Shown here one piece after another: positions 27,585-37,236 of a stretch of DNA of 64,000 nt. Position 1 is the stretch's first letter, and the number at the start of each line of letters is the position of its first letter. Under the pieces are notes generated by a model. It saw only the letters and a list, made by a program, of their open reading frames with translations, was not told the DNA's origin and searched no databases. A program made the translations under genes and the position numbers. The stretch comes from Caulobacter vibrioides OR37 (GTDB lineage Bacteria; Pseudomonadota; Alphaproteobacteria; Caulobacterales; Caulobacteraceae), in NCBI RefSeq assembly GCF_000372645.1, contig NZ_APMP01000011.1:1-64000 (forward strand). Direction: 5' to 3'.

Positions 27585-28673
27585 ATGAGCAAGCTGGCCG
27601 TCGTCGCCGCCGGGGGAACCGGCGGACATCTGTTCCCCGCCCAGGCCCTGGCCGAGGCCCTGGCCGCGCGCGGCTGGCGCATCGTGCTGGCCACCGACGA
27701 GCGCGGCGCGCTCTATGCCGACAAGTTCCCGGCCGAGGAGCGCCTGGCCCTGTCGGCCGCCACCGCCAAGGCCGGCGATCCGATCGGCATGGTCCGGGCC
27801 GGCGTCGTGGTCATGCAGGGCGTGCTCCAGGCCCGCAAGGCGTTCAAGCGTCTGGACCCGGCCGTCGTGGTCGGCTTCGGCGGCTATCCGGCCCTGCCGG
27901 CCCTGTTGGCCGCCCTGGCCCAGAAGCGCCCCACGGTGATCCACGAGCAGAACGCGGTGCTGGGCCGCGTGAACCGCTTCCTGGCCCCCAAGGTCGACGA
28001 GGTCGCCTGCGCCTTCCCGACCTTGCAGATGGCCAAGCCGGCCGTGAAGGCCCGCGCCCATGTGGTCGGCAATCCGGTGCGCCCGCCGGTGCGCGCGCTC
28101 TATGATGTACCCTATCTGCCGCCGGAGGTGCAGCTGCGGGTGCTGGTCACGGGCGGCAGCCAAGGCGCGCGCCTGCTGTCTGAGCTGATCCCCGAGGCGA
28201 TCGCCAAGCTGCCCGAGGAGATGCGCTCGCGCCTGAAGGTGTTCCAGCAGGCCCGCGCCGAGAGCATGGAAGGCGCGCGCAAGATCTACCGCAACGCCAT
28301 GGTCGACTGCGAGGTCGCGCCGTTCTTCCGCGACATGGCCGGCTATCTGCGCCAGTCGCACCTGGTGATTGGCCGTTCTGGCGCCTCGACCTGCACCGAG
28401 CTGGCGGTGGCCGGCCGCCCCTCGATCCTGGTGCCGCTGAAGATCGCCGCCGACGACCACCAGCGCTTCAACGCCAAGCTCCTGGAAGAGGCGGGCGGCG
28501 CGGCCGTGTGCCTGGAGGACGAGCTGACCGTCGACGCGATGGCCGGCGCCCTGAACGCCCTGCTCAAGAACCCCGAACGCCTGGCTCGCATGGCCGCCGG
28601 CGCGCGCTCGGTCGCCAAGCCGAACGCGGCGGAAGAGCTGGCGGACCTAGTGGAGAGGACGGCGGGGGCCTGA
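27585..28673 (+). CDS. murG: UDP-GlcNAc: lipid I transferase MurG
   Basis: 362 residues from the ATG at 27585. GGTGGH at 10-15 is the N-terminal glycine loop for lipid I, HEQNAVLGRVNR and VTGGSQGARLLSE line the cleft, and RSGASTCTELAVAGRPSILVP binds UDP-GlcNAc. It makes lipid II on the inner membrane. Translationally tied to ftsW by a 1-base gap. Confidence 0.97.
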   Translation: MSKLAVVAAGGTGGHLFPAQALAEALAARGWRIVLATDERGALYADKFPAEERLALSAATAKAGDPIGMVRAGVVVMQGVLQARKAFKRLDPAVVVGFGGYPALPALLAALAQKRPTVIHEQNAVLGRVNRFLAPKVDEVACAFPTLQMAKPAVKARAHVVGNPVRPPVRALYDVPYLPPEVQLRVLVTGGSQGARLLSELIPEAIAKLPEEMRSRLKVFQQARAESMEGARKIYRNAMVDCEVAPFFRDMAGYLRQSHLVIGRSGASTCTELAVAGRPSILVPLKIAADDHQRFNAKLLEEAGGAAVCLEDELTVDAMAGALNALLKNPERLARMAAGARSVAKPNAAEELADLVERTAGA

Positions 28674-28776
28674 GCCGACGCGCGAACTTGCGCTCGCGCA
28701 ATGCCGAGGCCCTTTCGAGCGCCTACCCGCGCCCAGGGCGCTCGGCGTGGACCGCGCGCGAAACCAGGGTGATCGT

Positions 28777-29220
28777 ATGTTCAAATCGGTTTTCATCGCC
28801 GGTCTCGTCGGCCTGACCATGATCGGCGGGGCCGCCTCGGCCACCGAGCTTCAGGTCAAGATGCGCAACCAAGGCGCGGAGGGGCCGATGGTGTTCGAGC
28901 CGTCGACGGCCAAGCTGAAGGTCGGCGACACCATCCGCTTCACGCCGGCCGATCCGGGCCACAATGTCGAGAGCATTCCAGGACTGGCGCCGGCGGGCGT
29001 CGCCCCGGTCAAGGGCGTTATCGGCAAGGAAGTGGTCGTCAAGGTCGCCAAGCCGGGCGTCTATGGCTTCAAGTGCTTCCCGCACTGGAGCATGGGCATG
29101 GTCTTCGTCGCCAAGGTCGGCGACGCCAAGCTGGACCCGGCCGTCGCCAACGCCACGCTGGCCTCGGCGCCGCCGCTGACCAAGCGCCGCCTGACCGCGG
29201 CCTTCAACGCGATCAAATAG
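28777..29220 (+). CDS. Pseudoazurin-like type 1 copper protein
   Basis: 147 residues with a signal peptide ending at about Ala22. Copper ligands are all present: His62 (DPGHNVE) and Cys100, His103 and Met108 in [10 protein letters not shown], the spacing of pseudoazurin. It is a periplasmic electron carrier. Its position between murG and murC breaks the cell-wall cluster, and 103 bases separate it from murG. The redox partner is not nearby. Confidence 0.9.
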   Translation: MFKSVFIAGLVGLTMIGGAASATELQVKMRNQGAEGPMVFEPSTAKLKVGDTIRFTPADPGHNVESIPGLAPAGVAPVKGVIGKEVVVKVAKPGVYGFKCFPHWSMGMVFVAKVGDAKLDPAVANATLASAPPLTKRRLTAAFNAIK

Positions 29221-29730
29221 TCAGGGCTCGGCGCCCGTCTCGATCAACGGGCGTCCGAGTGTTACCGCCTCGGCGAGGCTCCCGGCCACGGGGACCTTCG
29301 CGAACGGCGTCCAGCCGTCGCAGACGACCCTGGCCACCGCCGCATCCGCGCCGCCCGGCGCGATCGGCGCGGCGGGGCGCTGGTCGCCCGTCACCGGACC
29401 TTCGCGGCCGCCGGCGCGGATGCTGGAAAAGCCCGCGTGGGCGATCGTCCGCGCCTCGCAGTCGATGACCTCGTGGCGCCAGCCGCCCCAGAATTCCTCG
29501 GCGCCGGCCTTGAAGCCGCCCTCGGTGACCTGCAGCGCGCGCAGCCTGGCGACGCGGCCGGTCCACTGGACGCCGCCCATGTCGACGAAGGTCGCGAAAC
29601 GGCCGACGTCGGCGAGGCGCAGGGTCAGCGGCGCGGCGGGAGAGGGCGCCTGGGCCAGCGCCGGGGTCGTCCACAAAGCGAAGGCGATGAGGGCGTTTCG
29701 CGCCGCGCGGAATTGGTCTAATCGGCTCAT
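29221..29730 (-). CDS. Exported protein of unknown function inside the cell-wall cluster
   Basis: 169 residues from the Met codon at 29730 (one more Met codon at 29733). Signal peptide [18 protein letters not shown]. The mature part has [35 protein letters not shown] and [12 protein letters not shown], with two Cys that could pair; no family recognised. It is opposite in strand to every neighbour: its start is 1 base from the murC ATG and its stop abuts the cupredoxin stop. Confidence 0.7.
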   Translation of the reverse strand: MSRLDQFRAARNALIAFALWTTPALAQAPSPAAPLTLRLADVGRFATFVDMGGVQWTGRVARLRALQVTEGGFKAGAEEFWGGWRHEVIDCEARTIAHAGFSSIRAGGREGPVTGDQRPAAPIAPGGADAAVARVVCDGWTPFAKVPVAGSLAEAVTLGRPLIETGAEP

Positions 29731-29731
29731 C

Positions 29732-31150
29732 ATGATCCAGCGTAGACGCCCCGTCCCCTTCGAACTCGGCCCCGTGCACTTCATCGGCATCGGCGGCATT
29801 GGCATGTCCGGCATCGCCGAGATCATGATCCGCATCGGCTACACCGTTCAGGGCAGCGACGCCAAGGCCAGCGCCAATACCGAGCGGCTGGAAAAACTGG
29901 GCGCGCGGATCTTCATCGGTCACGACGCGGCCCATGTCGAGGGCGCCTCGGCCATCGTCTATTCGACGGCGGTGAAGGCCGATAATCCGGAAATGGTCGC
30001 CGGCCGCGACAAGCGCCTGCCGCTGGTCCGCCGCGCCGAGATGCTGGCCGAGCTGATGCGGCTGCAGTTCTCCGTGGCCGTGGGCGGCACGCACGGCAAG
30101 ACCACCACGACCTCGATGGTCGCCACCCTGCTGGACGCGGGCGGCATGGATCCGACCGTGGTCAATGGCGGCATCATCAACGCCTACGGCACCAACGCCA
30201 AGGTCGGCGAGGGCGACTGGATCGTCGTCGAGGCCGACGAGAGCGATGGCTCGTTCCTGAAGCTGAAATCGACCGTGGCGATCGTCACCAATATCGACGC
30301 CGAGCACCTGGACCACTGGGGCGACTTCGAGGCGGTCAAGAAGGGCTTCCGCGACTTCATCGAGAACATCCCGTTCTACGGCTTCGCGGCCGTCTGCACC
30401 GACCATCCGGAAGTCCAGGCCCTGACCGCCCGGATCGAGAACCGCCGGCTCGTCACCTACGGGACCAACCCGCAGGCCGAGGTGCGGGTGCGCAACATCG
30501 AGATGGGCCCGGACGGCGCCAGCTTCGACATCGTGGTCTCGCCCCGCGACGGCGAGCCGGTCCGCTATGACGGCCTGAAGATGCCGATGGCCGGCCACCA
30601 CAACGTGCTGAACGCCACCGCCGCCGTCGCCGTCGCCCGCGAGCTGGGCGTCGACGCCGAGGCGATCCGCAAGGGCCTGGCGGGCTTTGGCGGGGTCAAG
30701 CGCCGCTTCACCACCACCGGCGTGGCGAACGGCATCCGCGTGGTCGACGACTACGGCCACCACCCGGTCGAGATCGCCGCCGTGCTGAAGGCCGCCCGCG
30801 CGGTGACGCAGGGCAAGGTCATCGCCGTGGTCCAGCCGCACCGCTTCACGCGCCTGCGCGACCTGATGACCGAGTTCTCCAGCTGCTTCAACGACGCCGA
30901 CACGGTGATCGTCGCCGACGTCTATACGGCCGGCGAGCAGCCGATCGAGGGCGTCAATCGCGACGCCCTGGTCGAGGGTCTCAAGAAGTTCGGCCACCGC
31001 CGGGCGCTGGCCCTGGAAAGCCCGACCGCCCTGCCGCGCCTGATCGCCGCCGAGGCCCAGAGCGGCGACCTCGTGGTGCTGCTGGGCGCCGGCGACATCA
31101 CCACCTGGGCCTATGCGCTGCCGGGCCAGCTGGAAGCGCTGGCGAAGTGA
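29732..31150 (+). CDS. murC: UDP-N-acetylmuramate--L-alanine ligase
   Basis: 472 residues from the ATG at 29732. [14 protein letters not shown] opens the UDP-binding domain, [12 protein letters not shown] (118-129) is the ATP P-loop, [10 protein letters not shown] and [11 protein letters not shown] mark the catalytic core. It adds the first amino acid of the peptidoglycan stem. The promoter must lie within the divergent exported-protein gene. The TGA interlocks with the murB GTG. Confidence 0.97.
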   Translation: MIQRRRPVPFELGPVHFIGIGGIGMSGIAEIMIRIGYTVQGSDAKASANTERLEKLGARIFIGHDAAHVEGASAIVYSTAVKADNPEMVAGRDKRLPLVRRAEMLAELMRLQFSVAVGGTHGKTTTTSMVATLLDAGGMDPTVVNGGIINAYGTNAKVGEGDWIVVEADESDGSFLKLKSTVAIVTNIDAEHLDHWGDFEAVKKGFRDFIENIPFYGFAAVCTDHPEVQALTARIENRRLVTYGTNPQAEVRVRNIEMGPDGASFDIVVSPRDGEPVRYDGLKMPMAGHHNVLNATAAVAVARELGVDAEAIRKGLAGFGGVKRRFTTTGVANGIRVVDDYGHHPVEIAAVLKAARAVTQGKVIAVVQPHRFTRLRDLMTEFSSCFNDADTVIVADVYTAGEQPIEGVNRDALVEGLKKFGHRRALALESPTALPRLIAAEAQSGDLVVLLGAGDITTWAYALPGQLEALAK

Positions 31151-32052
31151 GCTGGAAGACCCAACTCCCGACCGTCCGCGGCAAGCTGCTGATCGACGAG
31201 CCGCTGGCGCCGTTCACCTGGTTCCGGGTCGGGGGACCGGCCGACGTGGTGTTCCTGCCGGCCGACGAGCAGGACCTGGCGGACTTCTTGAAGGCGCTGG
31301 ATCCGAGCGTGCCGGTCATGGCGATCGGCGTAGGCAGCAACCTGCTGGTCCGCGACGGCGGCGTCGACGGGGTGATCATCCGCCTGGGCAAGGGCTTCAA
31401 CACGGTCGAGGCCCTGGGCGACAACCGTATCAAGGCCGGCAGCGCCGTTCCCGACGCCATCCTGGCCCGCAAGGCGGCCGAGGCGGGGGTCGCGGGGTTG
31501 GAATTCTATGCCGGCATCCCCGGCACGATCGGCGGCGCGGTGATCATGAACGCCGGCTGCTACGGCTCGGAGACCGTCAATGTGGTCAAGTCGGTGCGGG
31601 TGATGGATCGCGCCGGCGTGGTGCGCGAGCTGTCGGTCGAGGAGCTGCACTACACCTACCGTCACAGCGCCCTGCAGGACGGCGAGACCGTCATCGTACT
31701 GGACGCGATCTTCGAGGGGGCCGCCGACGAGCCCGAGGCGATCAAGGCCCGCATGGCCGAGATCACCGCGCGGCGCGAGACCACCCAGCCGATCCGCGAA
31801 AAGACCGGCGGCTCGACCTTCAAGAACCCGCCGGGCCACTCTTCGTGGAAGCTGGTCGACGAGGCCGGCTGGCGGGGCAAGCCCTATGGCGGGGCGATGT
31901 TCAGTCCTCTGCACAGCAACTTCCTGATCAACACCGGCGAAGCCACGGCCGCCGACCTGGAAGGCCTGGGCGAGGCGGTCCGCGCGGACGTTCTCGAGAA
32001 GAGCGGCGTCCAGCTGGACTGGGAGATCAAGCGGATCGGGCGGTCGGCTTAG
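31147..32052 (+). CDS. murB: UDP-N-acetylenolpyruvoylglucosamine reductase
   Basis: 301 residues from a GTG that overlaps the murC stop (GTGA). FAD-binding signatures [21 protein letters not shown] and [34 protein letters not shown] carries the catalytic Ser; final [19 protein letters not shown]. It completes UDP-MurNAc. Type I MurB length. Confidence 0.97.
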   Translation: MSWKTQLPTVRGKLLIDEPLAPFTWFRVGGPADVVFLPADEQDLADFLKALDPSVPVMAIGVGSNLLVRDGGVDGVIIRLGKGFNTVEALGDNRIKAGSAVPDAILARKAAEAGVAGLEFYAGIPGTIGGAVIMNAGCYGSETVNVVKSVRVMDRAGVVRELSVEELHYTYRHSALQDGETVIVLDAIFEGAADEPEAIKARMAEITARRETTQPIREKTGGSTFKNPPGHSSWKLVDEAGWRGKPYGGAMFSPLHSNFLINTGEATAADLEGLGEAVRADVLEKSGVQLDWEIKRIGRSA

Positions 32053-32055
32053 AGT

Positions 32056-32086
32056 AGATCCTCCCCCGCAACGCGGGGGAGGATCT
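32056..32086. repeat. Perfect hairpin of the CCTCCCCCGC repeat family after murB
   Basis: AGATCCTCCCCCGC (32056-32069) pairs with all 14 bases of GCGGGGGAGGATCT (32073-32086) over the loop AAC. It starts 4 bases after murB. No T-run follows, so it may act as an mRNA 3' stabiliser or insertion-type REP rather than a true terminator. Confidence 0.65.
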
Positions 32087-32168
32087 CGCCACACTTCACG
32101 CGGATGCTGACTCCCCCTGGCCAAGCGCGGTGCTATGACTCCCGCGCCATTGGGGAGAATCCTTGCTC

Positions 32169-33575
32169 ATGTACCGTCGCTTACTGGCCGCCTCGGCCGT
32201 TTTCGCCCTCCTGTCGGGCGTCGCCCACGCCCAGGACGTCAAGACCGCCGAAACCCTGCGCGACAAGGCGCTGCTGGATCGCACGGCCTGGGACGTCGCC
32301 GAGGATCTGACCACCACGATCGGCCCGCGCATCGTCGGCTCGCCCGCCATGGCCCGCGCCAAGGACTGGGGCGCGGCCAAGCTGAAGGCGCTCGGTTTCA
32401 CCAACGTCAAGGTCGAGCAGTACGCCAAGTCGTCGTGGACGCGCGGCGAGGAGAGCGCCGAGCTGACGGCGCCCTATCCGATGAAGCTGACGATCGTCGG
32501 CCTGGGCCGCACGCCGGCCACGCCGCCCGAGGGGATCGAGGCCGAGGTGGCGCTGTTTCACACCTACGCCGAGCTGGTCGCCGCGCCGGAAGGCTCGCTT
32601 AAGGGCAAGATCGCCGTCATCACCCAGCCGATGGTCAAGGCCCAGGACGGCTATGGCTACGGCGTGGCCGGGATCTCGCGCCGCGCCGGCCCGGTCGAGG
32701 CCGCCAAGCGCGGCGCCGTGGCCTTGCTGATCCGCTCGGTCTCGACCTCGGACTCGACCGTGCCGCACACCGGCGTCACCGCCTTCGGCGACGGCGTGAC
32801 CACGATCCCCTCGGCCGCCCTGGGCGTGCCGGAGGCCGAGCAGCTGGAGCGCCTGGCCAAGAAGGGCCCGCTGCGCATCCGCCTGAAGCTGGCCTCGACC
32901 GTCAATCCCAACAACGTCGCCTGGAACATCTCGGGCGAGATCAAGGGCTCGGAGAAGCCGGACGAGGTGATCGTCATCGGCGGCCACCTGGACAGCTGGG
33001 ACGTCGGCACCGGCGCCCTGGACGACGCCACCGGCGTGGCCATCACCACGGCCGCCGCCAAGCTGATCGGCGAGTTGCCCAAGCATCCCAAGCGCACGAT
33101 CCGCGTGGTGATGTGGGGCTCGGAGGAGAGCGGCGGCGCCTCGGAAGCCTATCTGGCCGCGCACAAGGACGAGGTCCCCAAGATCGTCCTGGCCGGCGAG
33201 AGCGACGAGGGCGCGGACCGGATCTACGGCCTGAAGCTGCCGGCGGGAACGCAGAAGACTCCGTTCGCCACGACCGTCGCCAACGTGCTGGCCCCGCTGA
33301 AGATCTATGTCGCGCGCGACGCCGCCGAGAACGGCGGTTCGGACATCGAGGGGCTGGAGGAAGCGGGCGTGCCGTCGATCGAGCTGCGCCAGGACGTCAC
33401 CCGCTATTTCGACTACCACCACACGATGGACGACACGCTGAACAAGGTCGATCCGGCCCAGCTGGCCCAGAACGTCGCCGCCTGGACCAGCCTGATCTAC
33501 CTCGTCGCCGACAGCGACATCGACTTCCGGGCGCTGAGGCCGGCGGGCGCGGAAGCCGGCAAGCGTCGGTACTAA
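32169..33575 (+). CDS. Exported M28 zinc carboxy/aminopeptidase with PA domain
   Basis: 468 residues from the ATG at 32169, signal peptide ending HAQ (residue 20). A protease-associated insert covers about residues 110-245; then the M28 metal site: IVIGGHLDSWDVGTGALDDATG (His and Asp ligands), MWGSEESGGAS (catalytic Glu pair), LAGESDEGAD and the late DYHHTMDDTLN with the last His. It resembles plasma glutamate carboxypeptidase-type M28 members. It sits between murB and ddl on the same strand; a role in trimming wall peptides is only a guess from position. Confidence 0.9.
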   Translation: MYRRLLAASAVFALLSGVAHAQDVKTAETLRDKALLDRTAWDVAEDLTTTIGPRIVGSPAMARAKDWGAAKLKALGFTNVKVEQYAKSSWTRGEESAELTAPYPMKLTIVGLGRTPATPPEGIEAEVALFHTYAELVAAPEGSLKGKIAVITQPMVKAQDGYGYGVAGISRRAGPVEAAKRGAVALLIRSVSTSDSTVPHTGVTAFGDGVTTIPSAALGVPEAEQLERLAKKGPLRIRLKLASTVNPNNVAWNISGEIKGSEKPDEVIVIGGHLDSWDVGTGALDDATGVAITTAAAKLIGELPKHPKRTIRVVMWGSEESGGASEAYLAAHKDEVPKIVLAGESDEGADRIYGLKLPAGTQKTPFATTVANVLAPLKIYVARDAAENGGSDIEGLEEAGVPSIELRQDVTRYFDYHHTMDDTLNKVDPAQLAQNVAAWTSLIYLVADSDIDFRALRPAGAEAGKRRY

Positions 33576-33584
33576 GGACGGCCG

Positions 33585-33623
33585 AGCGTCCCCCTTCGCG
33601 ACGAGACGGAGGGGGCGCTTTCT
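33585..33623 (+). terminator. Terminator-like hairpin after M28 peptidase
   Basis: GCGTCCCCCTTCG (about 33586-33598) pairs imperfectly with CGGAGGGGGCGC (33607-33618), followed by TTTCT. It would partly insulate ddl-ftsQ-ftsA from upstream transcription. Confidence 0.5.
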
Positions 33624-33675
33624 CGTCTAGCCTGCTAGGAAGGGTTGAGCCCAACCCTCAACGCCCGAGACCCGC

Positions 33676-34632
33676 ATGACCCTCCCGCTCGCCGGCCGCC
33701 ACGTCGCCGTTCTGTCCGGGGGGCCGTCGGCGGAGCGCGAGGTCAGCCTCGTGACGGGCGACTTCTACGCCGGCGCCCTGGAGCGCCTGGGCGCCCGGGT
33801 GAGCCGCGTCGATCCGGGCCGGGACGTCGCCGAGGTGCTGGCGCGGCTGGAGCCCGACCTGGTGGTCAATGGCCTGCACGGCGTCTGGGGCGAGGACGGC
33901 CGGGTCCAGGGCGTGCTGGACACGCTGAAGCTGCCCTACACCCACTCCGGCGTCCTGGCCTCGGCCCTGGCGATGGACAAGGCCAAGGCCAAGGCCGTGT
34001 TGGCGGCGGCGGGCGTCACCGTGCCCGGCGGCGGCCTTTTCAATCGCCATCTCGCCGCGCGCGACCACGTGATGCAGCGACCTTATGTCGTCAAACCCAA
34101 CGCCGAGGGCTCCTCGGTCGGGGTGTTCATCGTCCGCGAAGGGGCCAACCAGCCGCCGGCCGAACTGGCCTCGGACGCCTGGACCTTCGGGGAAGAGGTG
34201 TTGATCGAGCCTTACATTCCCGGCCTGGAACTGGCCGTCGCGGTCATGGGTGAGTCAAATGGTCCCAAGGCCCTGGCGGTCACCGAAATCCGTGCATCCA
34301 CAGGTTTCTATGACTACGACGCCAAGTACGCCGAAGGGGGTTCGACGCATGTCATTCCGGCGAAAATCCCCGACGGCGTAAGGGATCGGGCCATGCGCAT
34401 GGCCGAGGTCGCCCATGCCGCTCTTGGTTGCCGGGGTGTAACCCGATCCGACCTTCGTTATGACGACATTAACGACCTTCTGGTCCTTCTAGAGGTCAAC
34501 ACGCAGCCCGGCATGACCCCGACCTCGCTCGTCCCCGAGCAGGCCGCCCATATCGGGCTCTCCGTTGACCGTTTAGTTTTATGGATCGTGGAGGACGCTT
34601 ATGCCCGCTGTAGTGCGGGGGGGACCGCCTAA
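33676..34632 (+). CDS. ddl: D-alanine--D-alanine ligase
   Basis: 318 residues. [19 protein letters not shown] opens the N-domain, [17 protein letters not shown] and [16 protein letters not shown] are ATP-grasp elements, and [24 protein letters not shown] holds the metal ligands. It makes the D-Ala-D-Ala end of the peptide stem. Its last 32 bases overlap the ftsQ start. Confidence 0.97.
   Translation: MTLPLAGRHVAVLSGGPSAEREVSLVTGDFYAGALERLGARVSRVDPGRDVAEVLARLEPDLVVNGLHGVWGEDGRVQGVLDTLKLPYTHSGVLASALAMDKAKAKAVLAAAGVTVPGGGLFNRHLAARDHVMQRPYVVKPNAEGSSVGVFIVREGANQPPAELASDAWTFGEEVLIEPYIPGLELAVAVMGESNGPKALAVTEIRASTGFYDYDAKYAEGGSTHVIPAKIPDGVRDRAMRMAEVAHAALGCRGVTRSDLRYDDINDLLVLLEVNTQPGMTPTSLVPEQAAHIGLSVDRLVLWIVEDAYARCSAGGTA
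34458..34473 (+). promoter_or_regulatory. Near-consensus CtrA box inside ddl, upstream of ftsQ
   Basis: TTAT-GACGACA-TTAAC matches the CtrA consensus TTAA-N7-TTAA(C) in 8 of 9 defined bases. It is about 130 bases before the ftsQ ATG. In Caulobacter crescentus the ftsQA promoter is CtrA-controlled. Caution: these bases also encode the conserved Ddl segment RYDDIND. Confidence 0.5.
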
Positions 34633-35509
34633 GCCTAGGCGACCCCGGGCCGAAGCGCCCGCAAGTCCGAGCAAAGGCAAGCCGGCGCCCCGGGGGGCGC
34701 AGCCGGCCGCGAAGCTGCACGCCGCCAAGGGCGTGGGTCTGTCGCCCACGGTCGCCCTCGGCGTCGCGGGCGCGGCGCTGGGCCTCGGACTGGTGGTGAT
34801 GCTGCTGACCGGCCACCGGGCCGAGCGCATCGGCGCGTCCATGGTCCATGGCGTCGACAACAGCTTCGCTGCGGCCGGCTTCAAGCTGAAGACCGTCCAT
34901 ATCCGCGGCGCCTCGGCGACCGCTCAGGCCGACATCCTGAAGGCCTCGGGCCTCTATCTGAACCAGCCGACCCTGGGCATGGATCTGGCCGACGTGCGCG
35001 ACAAGGTGCAGGGCGTCGGCTGGGTGAAGGACGCCAAGGTGGTGCGGATGCTGCCCGACACGGTGATGATCTCGGTCGAGGAGCGTCCGGCCCTGGCGGT
35101 CTGGCAGAACCAGGGTCGAATGAAGGTGATCGACGGCGAAGGTCGCGTGATCAGCGAGGCCGATCCGGCCCGCTTCCCGCAGCTGCCGCTGGTGGTGGGG
35201 CAGGGCGCCGACCAGGCCGCCGGCCTGATCCTGCCGGCCGTGGCCTCGCGGCCTCGCCTGCGCGATCGGCTCGAGGCGCTGGTGCGCGTCGACGATCGCC
35301 GCTGGGACCTGCGACTGAAGGACGGCTCGCTGATCCAGCTTCCGGCCATTGACGAAGAATCCGCGCTGATTCAATTGGATCAGCTCGACCAACGACAGCG
35401 AATCCTCGACATGGGTTTCGCGCGGATCGATCTGCGCGACCCCGAAATGGTGGCTGTCAGACCTCGCGACGCCGGACTGCCTGGGCAGCCCGCGGCCGGC
35501 GGGGCGTAG
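34601..35509 (+). CDS. ftsQ: Cell division protein FtsQ
   Basis: 302 residues; GGAGG ends 7 bases before the ATG. A basic proline-rich cytoplasmic tail (1-45), one membrane helix (about 47-66), then a POTRA domain starting [20 protein letters not shown] and the FtsQ/DivIB beta domain with [20 protein letters not shown]. It recruits FtsB/FtsL to the divisome. Overlaps ddl by 32 bases. Confidence 0.94.
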   Translation: MPAVVRGGPPKPRRPRAEAPASPSKGKPAPRGAQPAAKLHAAKGVGLSPTVALGVAGAALGLGLVVMLLTGHRAERIGASMVHGVDNSFAAAGFKLKTVHIRGASATAQADILKASGLYLNQPTLGMDLADVRDKVQGVGWVKDAKVVRMLPDTVMISVEERPALAVWQNQGRMKVIDGEGRVISEADPARFPQLPLVVGQGADQAAGLILPAVASRPRLRDRLEALVRVDDRRWDLRLKDGSLIQLPAIDEESALIQLDQLDQRQRILDMGFARIDLRDPEMVAVRPRDAGLPGQPAAGGA

Positions 35510-35539
35510 ACGAAGAGTGACGGTGAGGTGGCAATAGCG

Positions 35540-36865
35540 ATGTCGCGATTGGAGGAACGGAAACAGGCCCGCGAGGGTCTGAAGGCCACGCTCGTGCGCC
35601 AGCCCGCCATCGCGGCCGTCGACCTTGGCGCGTCCAAGGTGACGTGCTTCATCATGAAGGCCGACGGCGTCCATCGCGACAACCGCACCCTGACGACGGC
35701 CGGCGTGGGCTATGTCCAGTCGCGCGGCGTGCGCGGCGGCGCGATCGTCAATCTGGACGAGGCCGCCCAGGCGATCGCCCAGGCCGTGGAGCGCGCCGAG
35801 ACCGTCGCCGGCGTCAATGTCCAGGGCGTGAGCGTCTGCACGGCCGGCGGCCAGCTGGCCTCCAACCGCGTCCACACCCAGGTCTCGCTGGGCGCCCGTC
35901 CGATCAGCGACGGCGACCTGTCGCGCGCCATCGCCTCGGCCCTGGCCCAGGTCCGCATTCCCGGCCGCAAGCCGATCCACCTGCTGCCGATCGCTTGGTC
36001 GGTCGACGGCCAGCGCGGCATCCGCGATCCGCGCGCCATGTTCGGCCGCTCGCTGGGGCTGGAGCTGCTGGTCGTCTCGGTCAACGAGAACATCTTCCAC
36101 ACCCTGGCCCACTGCGTCGAACGCGCCCATCTCAGCTTCGAGGGCGTTGTCGCCGCGCCGTTCGCCTCGGCCCTGGCGGCCCTGGAGGAGGACGAGATGG
36201 ACCTGGGCGCGGTCTGCATCGACATGGGCGGCGGCTCGACCTCCGTGGCCGTGTTCAACAACGGCGCGCTCTGCCACGTCGACAGCCTGGCCGTCGGCGG
36301 CGGTCACGTGACCCAGGACATCGCGCGGGGCCTGCAGACCTCGGTGGTGGGCGCCGAGCGCATCAAGACCCTGCACGGCAGCGCCATCGCCTCTGCCAAC
36401 GAGGACCGCGAGATGATCGAGGCGCCGCCGCGCGGCGACGATCCGGGCGCCGGTCCGGTGATCGCGCCTCGCTCCCTGCTAAAGGGCATCATCCAGCCGC
36501 GCGTCGAAGAGACTCTGGAACTGCTGCGCGAGCGTCTGAAGGCCTCGGGCGCGCCGGTCGAGCCGGGCGCGGGCATCGTCCTGACGGGCGGCGCCAGCCA
36601 GCTGGCCGGCGTTCGCGAAGTGGCCGTCCGCGTGTTCGACCGTCCCGTGCGCCTGGGCCGTCCGCGCCGGGTGCCGCACCTGGCCGACGCCGCCTCGGGT
36701 CCCGCCTTCTGCGCCGCCGCCGGCACCCTGCACCGCACCGCCTTCGGCCCGCGAGAGGCGGTGTCCAGCAAGGCGCTGGCCGGCAACGTGTCGCGCAAGC
36801 GTCCGCTCGATCCGAACGCCAGTCCGATGGCCAAGGCGGCCGCCTGGCTGCGGGACAATCTTTAA
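35540..36865 (+). CDS. ftsA: Cell division protein FtsA
   Basis: 441 residues from the ATG at 35540, which has GAGGTGG about 9 bases upstream; the GTG at 35528 is weaker. Actin-fold motifs: AAVDLGASKVTCFI (phosphate 1), CIDMGGGSTSVAVF (phosphate 2), VLTGGASQLAGV (adenosine). The C-terminal AKAAAWLRDNL is the short amphipathic membrane-targeting helix. FtsA anchors FtsZ filaments. Confidence 0.97.
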   Translation: MSRLEERKQAREGLKATLVRQPAIAAVDLGASKVTCFIMKADGVHRDNRTLTTAGVGYVQSRGVRGGAIVNLDEAAQAIAQAVERAETVAGVNVQGVSVCTAGGQLASNRVHTQVSLGARPISDGDLSRAIASALAQVRIPGRKPIHLLPIAWSVDGQRGIRDPRAMFGRSLGLELLVVSVNENIFHTLAHCVERAHLSFEGVVAAPFASALAALEEDEMDLGAVCIDMGGGSTSVAVFNNGALCHVDSLAVGGGHVTQDIARGLQTSVVGAERIKTLHGSAIASANEDREMIEAPPRGDDPGAGPVIAPRSLLKGIIQPRVEETLELLRERLKASGAPVEPGAGIVLTGGASQLAGVREVAVRVFDRPVRLGRPRRVPHLADAASGPAFCAAAGTLHRTAFGPREAVSSKALAGNVSRKRPLDPNASPMAKAAAWLRDNL

Positions 36866-36926
36866 CGGCGCCAATGTCCCGGCGCTGGAATGTTCAAGCG
36901 TGAGTAACTCTACAGTTTAACCTTTG

Positions 36927-36957
36927 GGCCCGGTCGAGTATCTCGACCGGGCCTTTT
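36927..36957 (+). terminator. Strong intrinsic terminator after ftsA
   Basis: GGCCCGGTCGAG (36927-36938) pairs perfectly with CTCGACCGGGCC (36942-36953) over a TAT loop, followed by TTTT. It ends the ftsQA transcript and leaves ftsZ to its own promoter. Confidence 0.9.
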
Positions 36958-37236
36958 GCTGTCTCGCGCAACGCTCGATCAGCGGAATTGTGCTCAGCGG
37001 CGTTCGGTCGCACGCGCCTGTGAATCCCCGCTGGAACCGTTGGTTCGCCGGGAGATTCTGTTGATAGACCACAATTTATCCCACGGTCGCGCTCGACCCG
37101 GCCACGACTCAGATTATGCAGTTAACTGCCGATTAACGATGGTGGTTGTTCTGTTAACACGATCGTCGAGGCATCACGGCGATTGGGTGTCGCCGAGGTT
37201 TATCTGACGATTTCGGCGTAAGGACGCGAGGGTCCC
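36958..37236 (+). promoter_or_regulatory. ftsZ control region with CtrA box and two GANTC sites
   Basis: Between the ftsA terminator and ftsZ there is no gene. A full CtrA box TTAA-CTGCCGA-TTAAC is at 37122-37137, another TTAAC at 37154. CcrM methylation sites GAATC (37022-37026) and GACTC (37106-37110) are present. In C. crescentus CtrA represses ftsZ and CcrM/GcrA activate it through GANTC sites, so this layout fits cell-cycle control. Confidence 0.75.

Noticed and set aside
34496-36376. A 626-codon minus-strand frame over ftsQ and ftsA
   Set aside because: It is the antisense shadow of two clearly conserved division genes; high GC removes stop codons.
37060-37090. Possible DnaA box (TTATCCCAC) in the ftsZ leader
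   Set aside because: It differs from TTATNCACA in the last bases; too weak without binding data.
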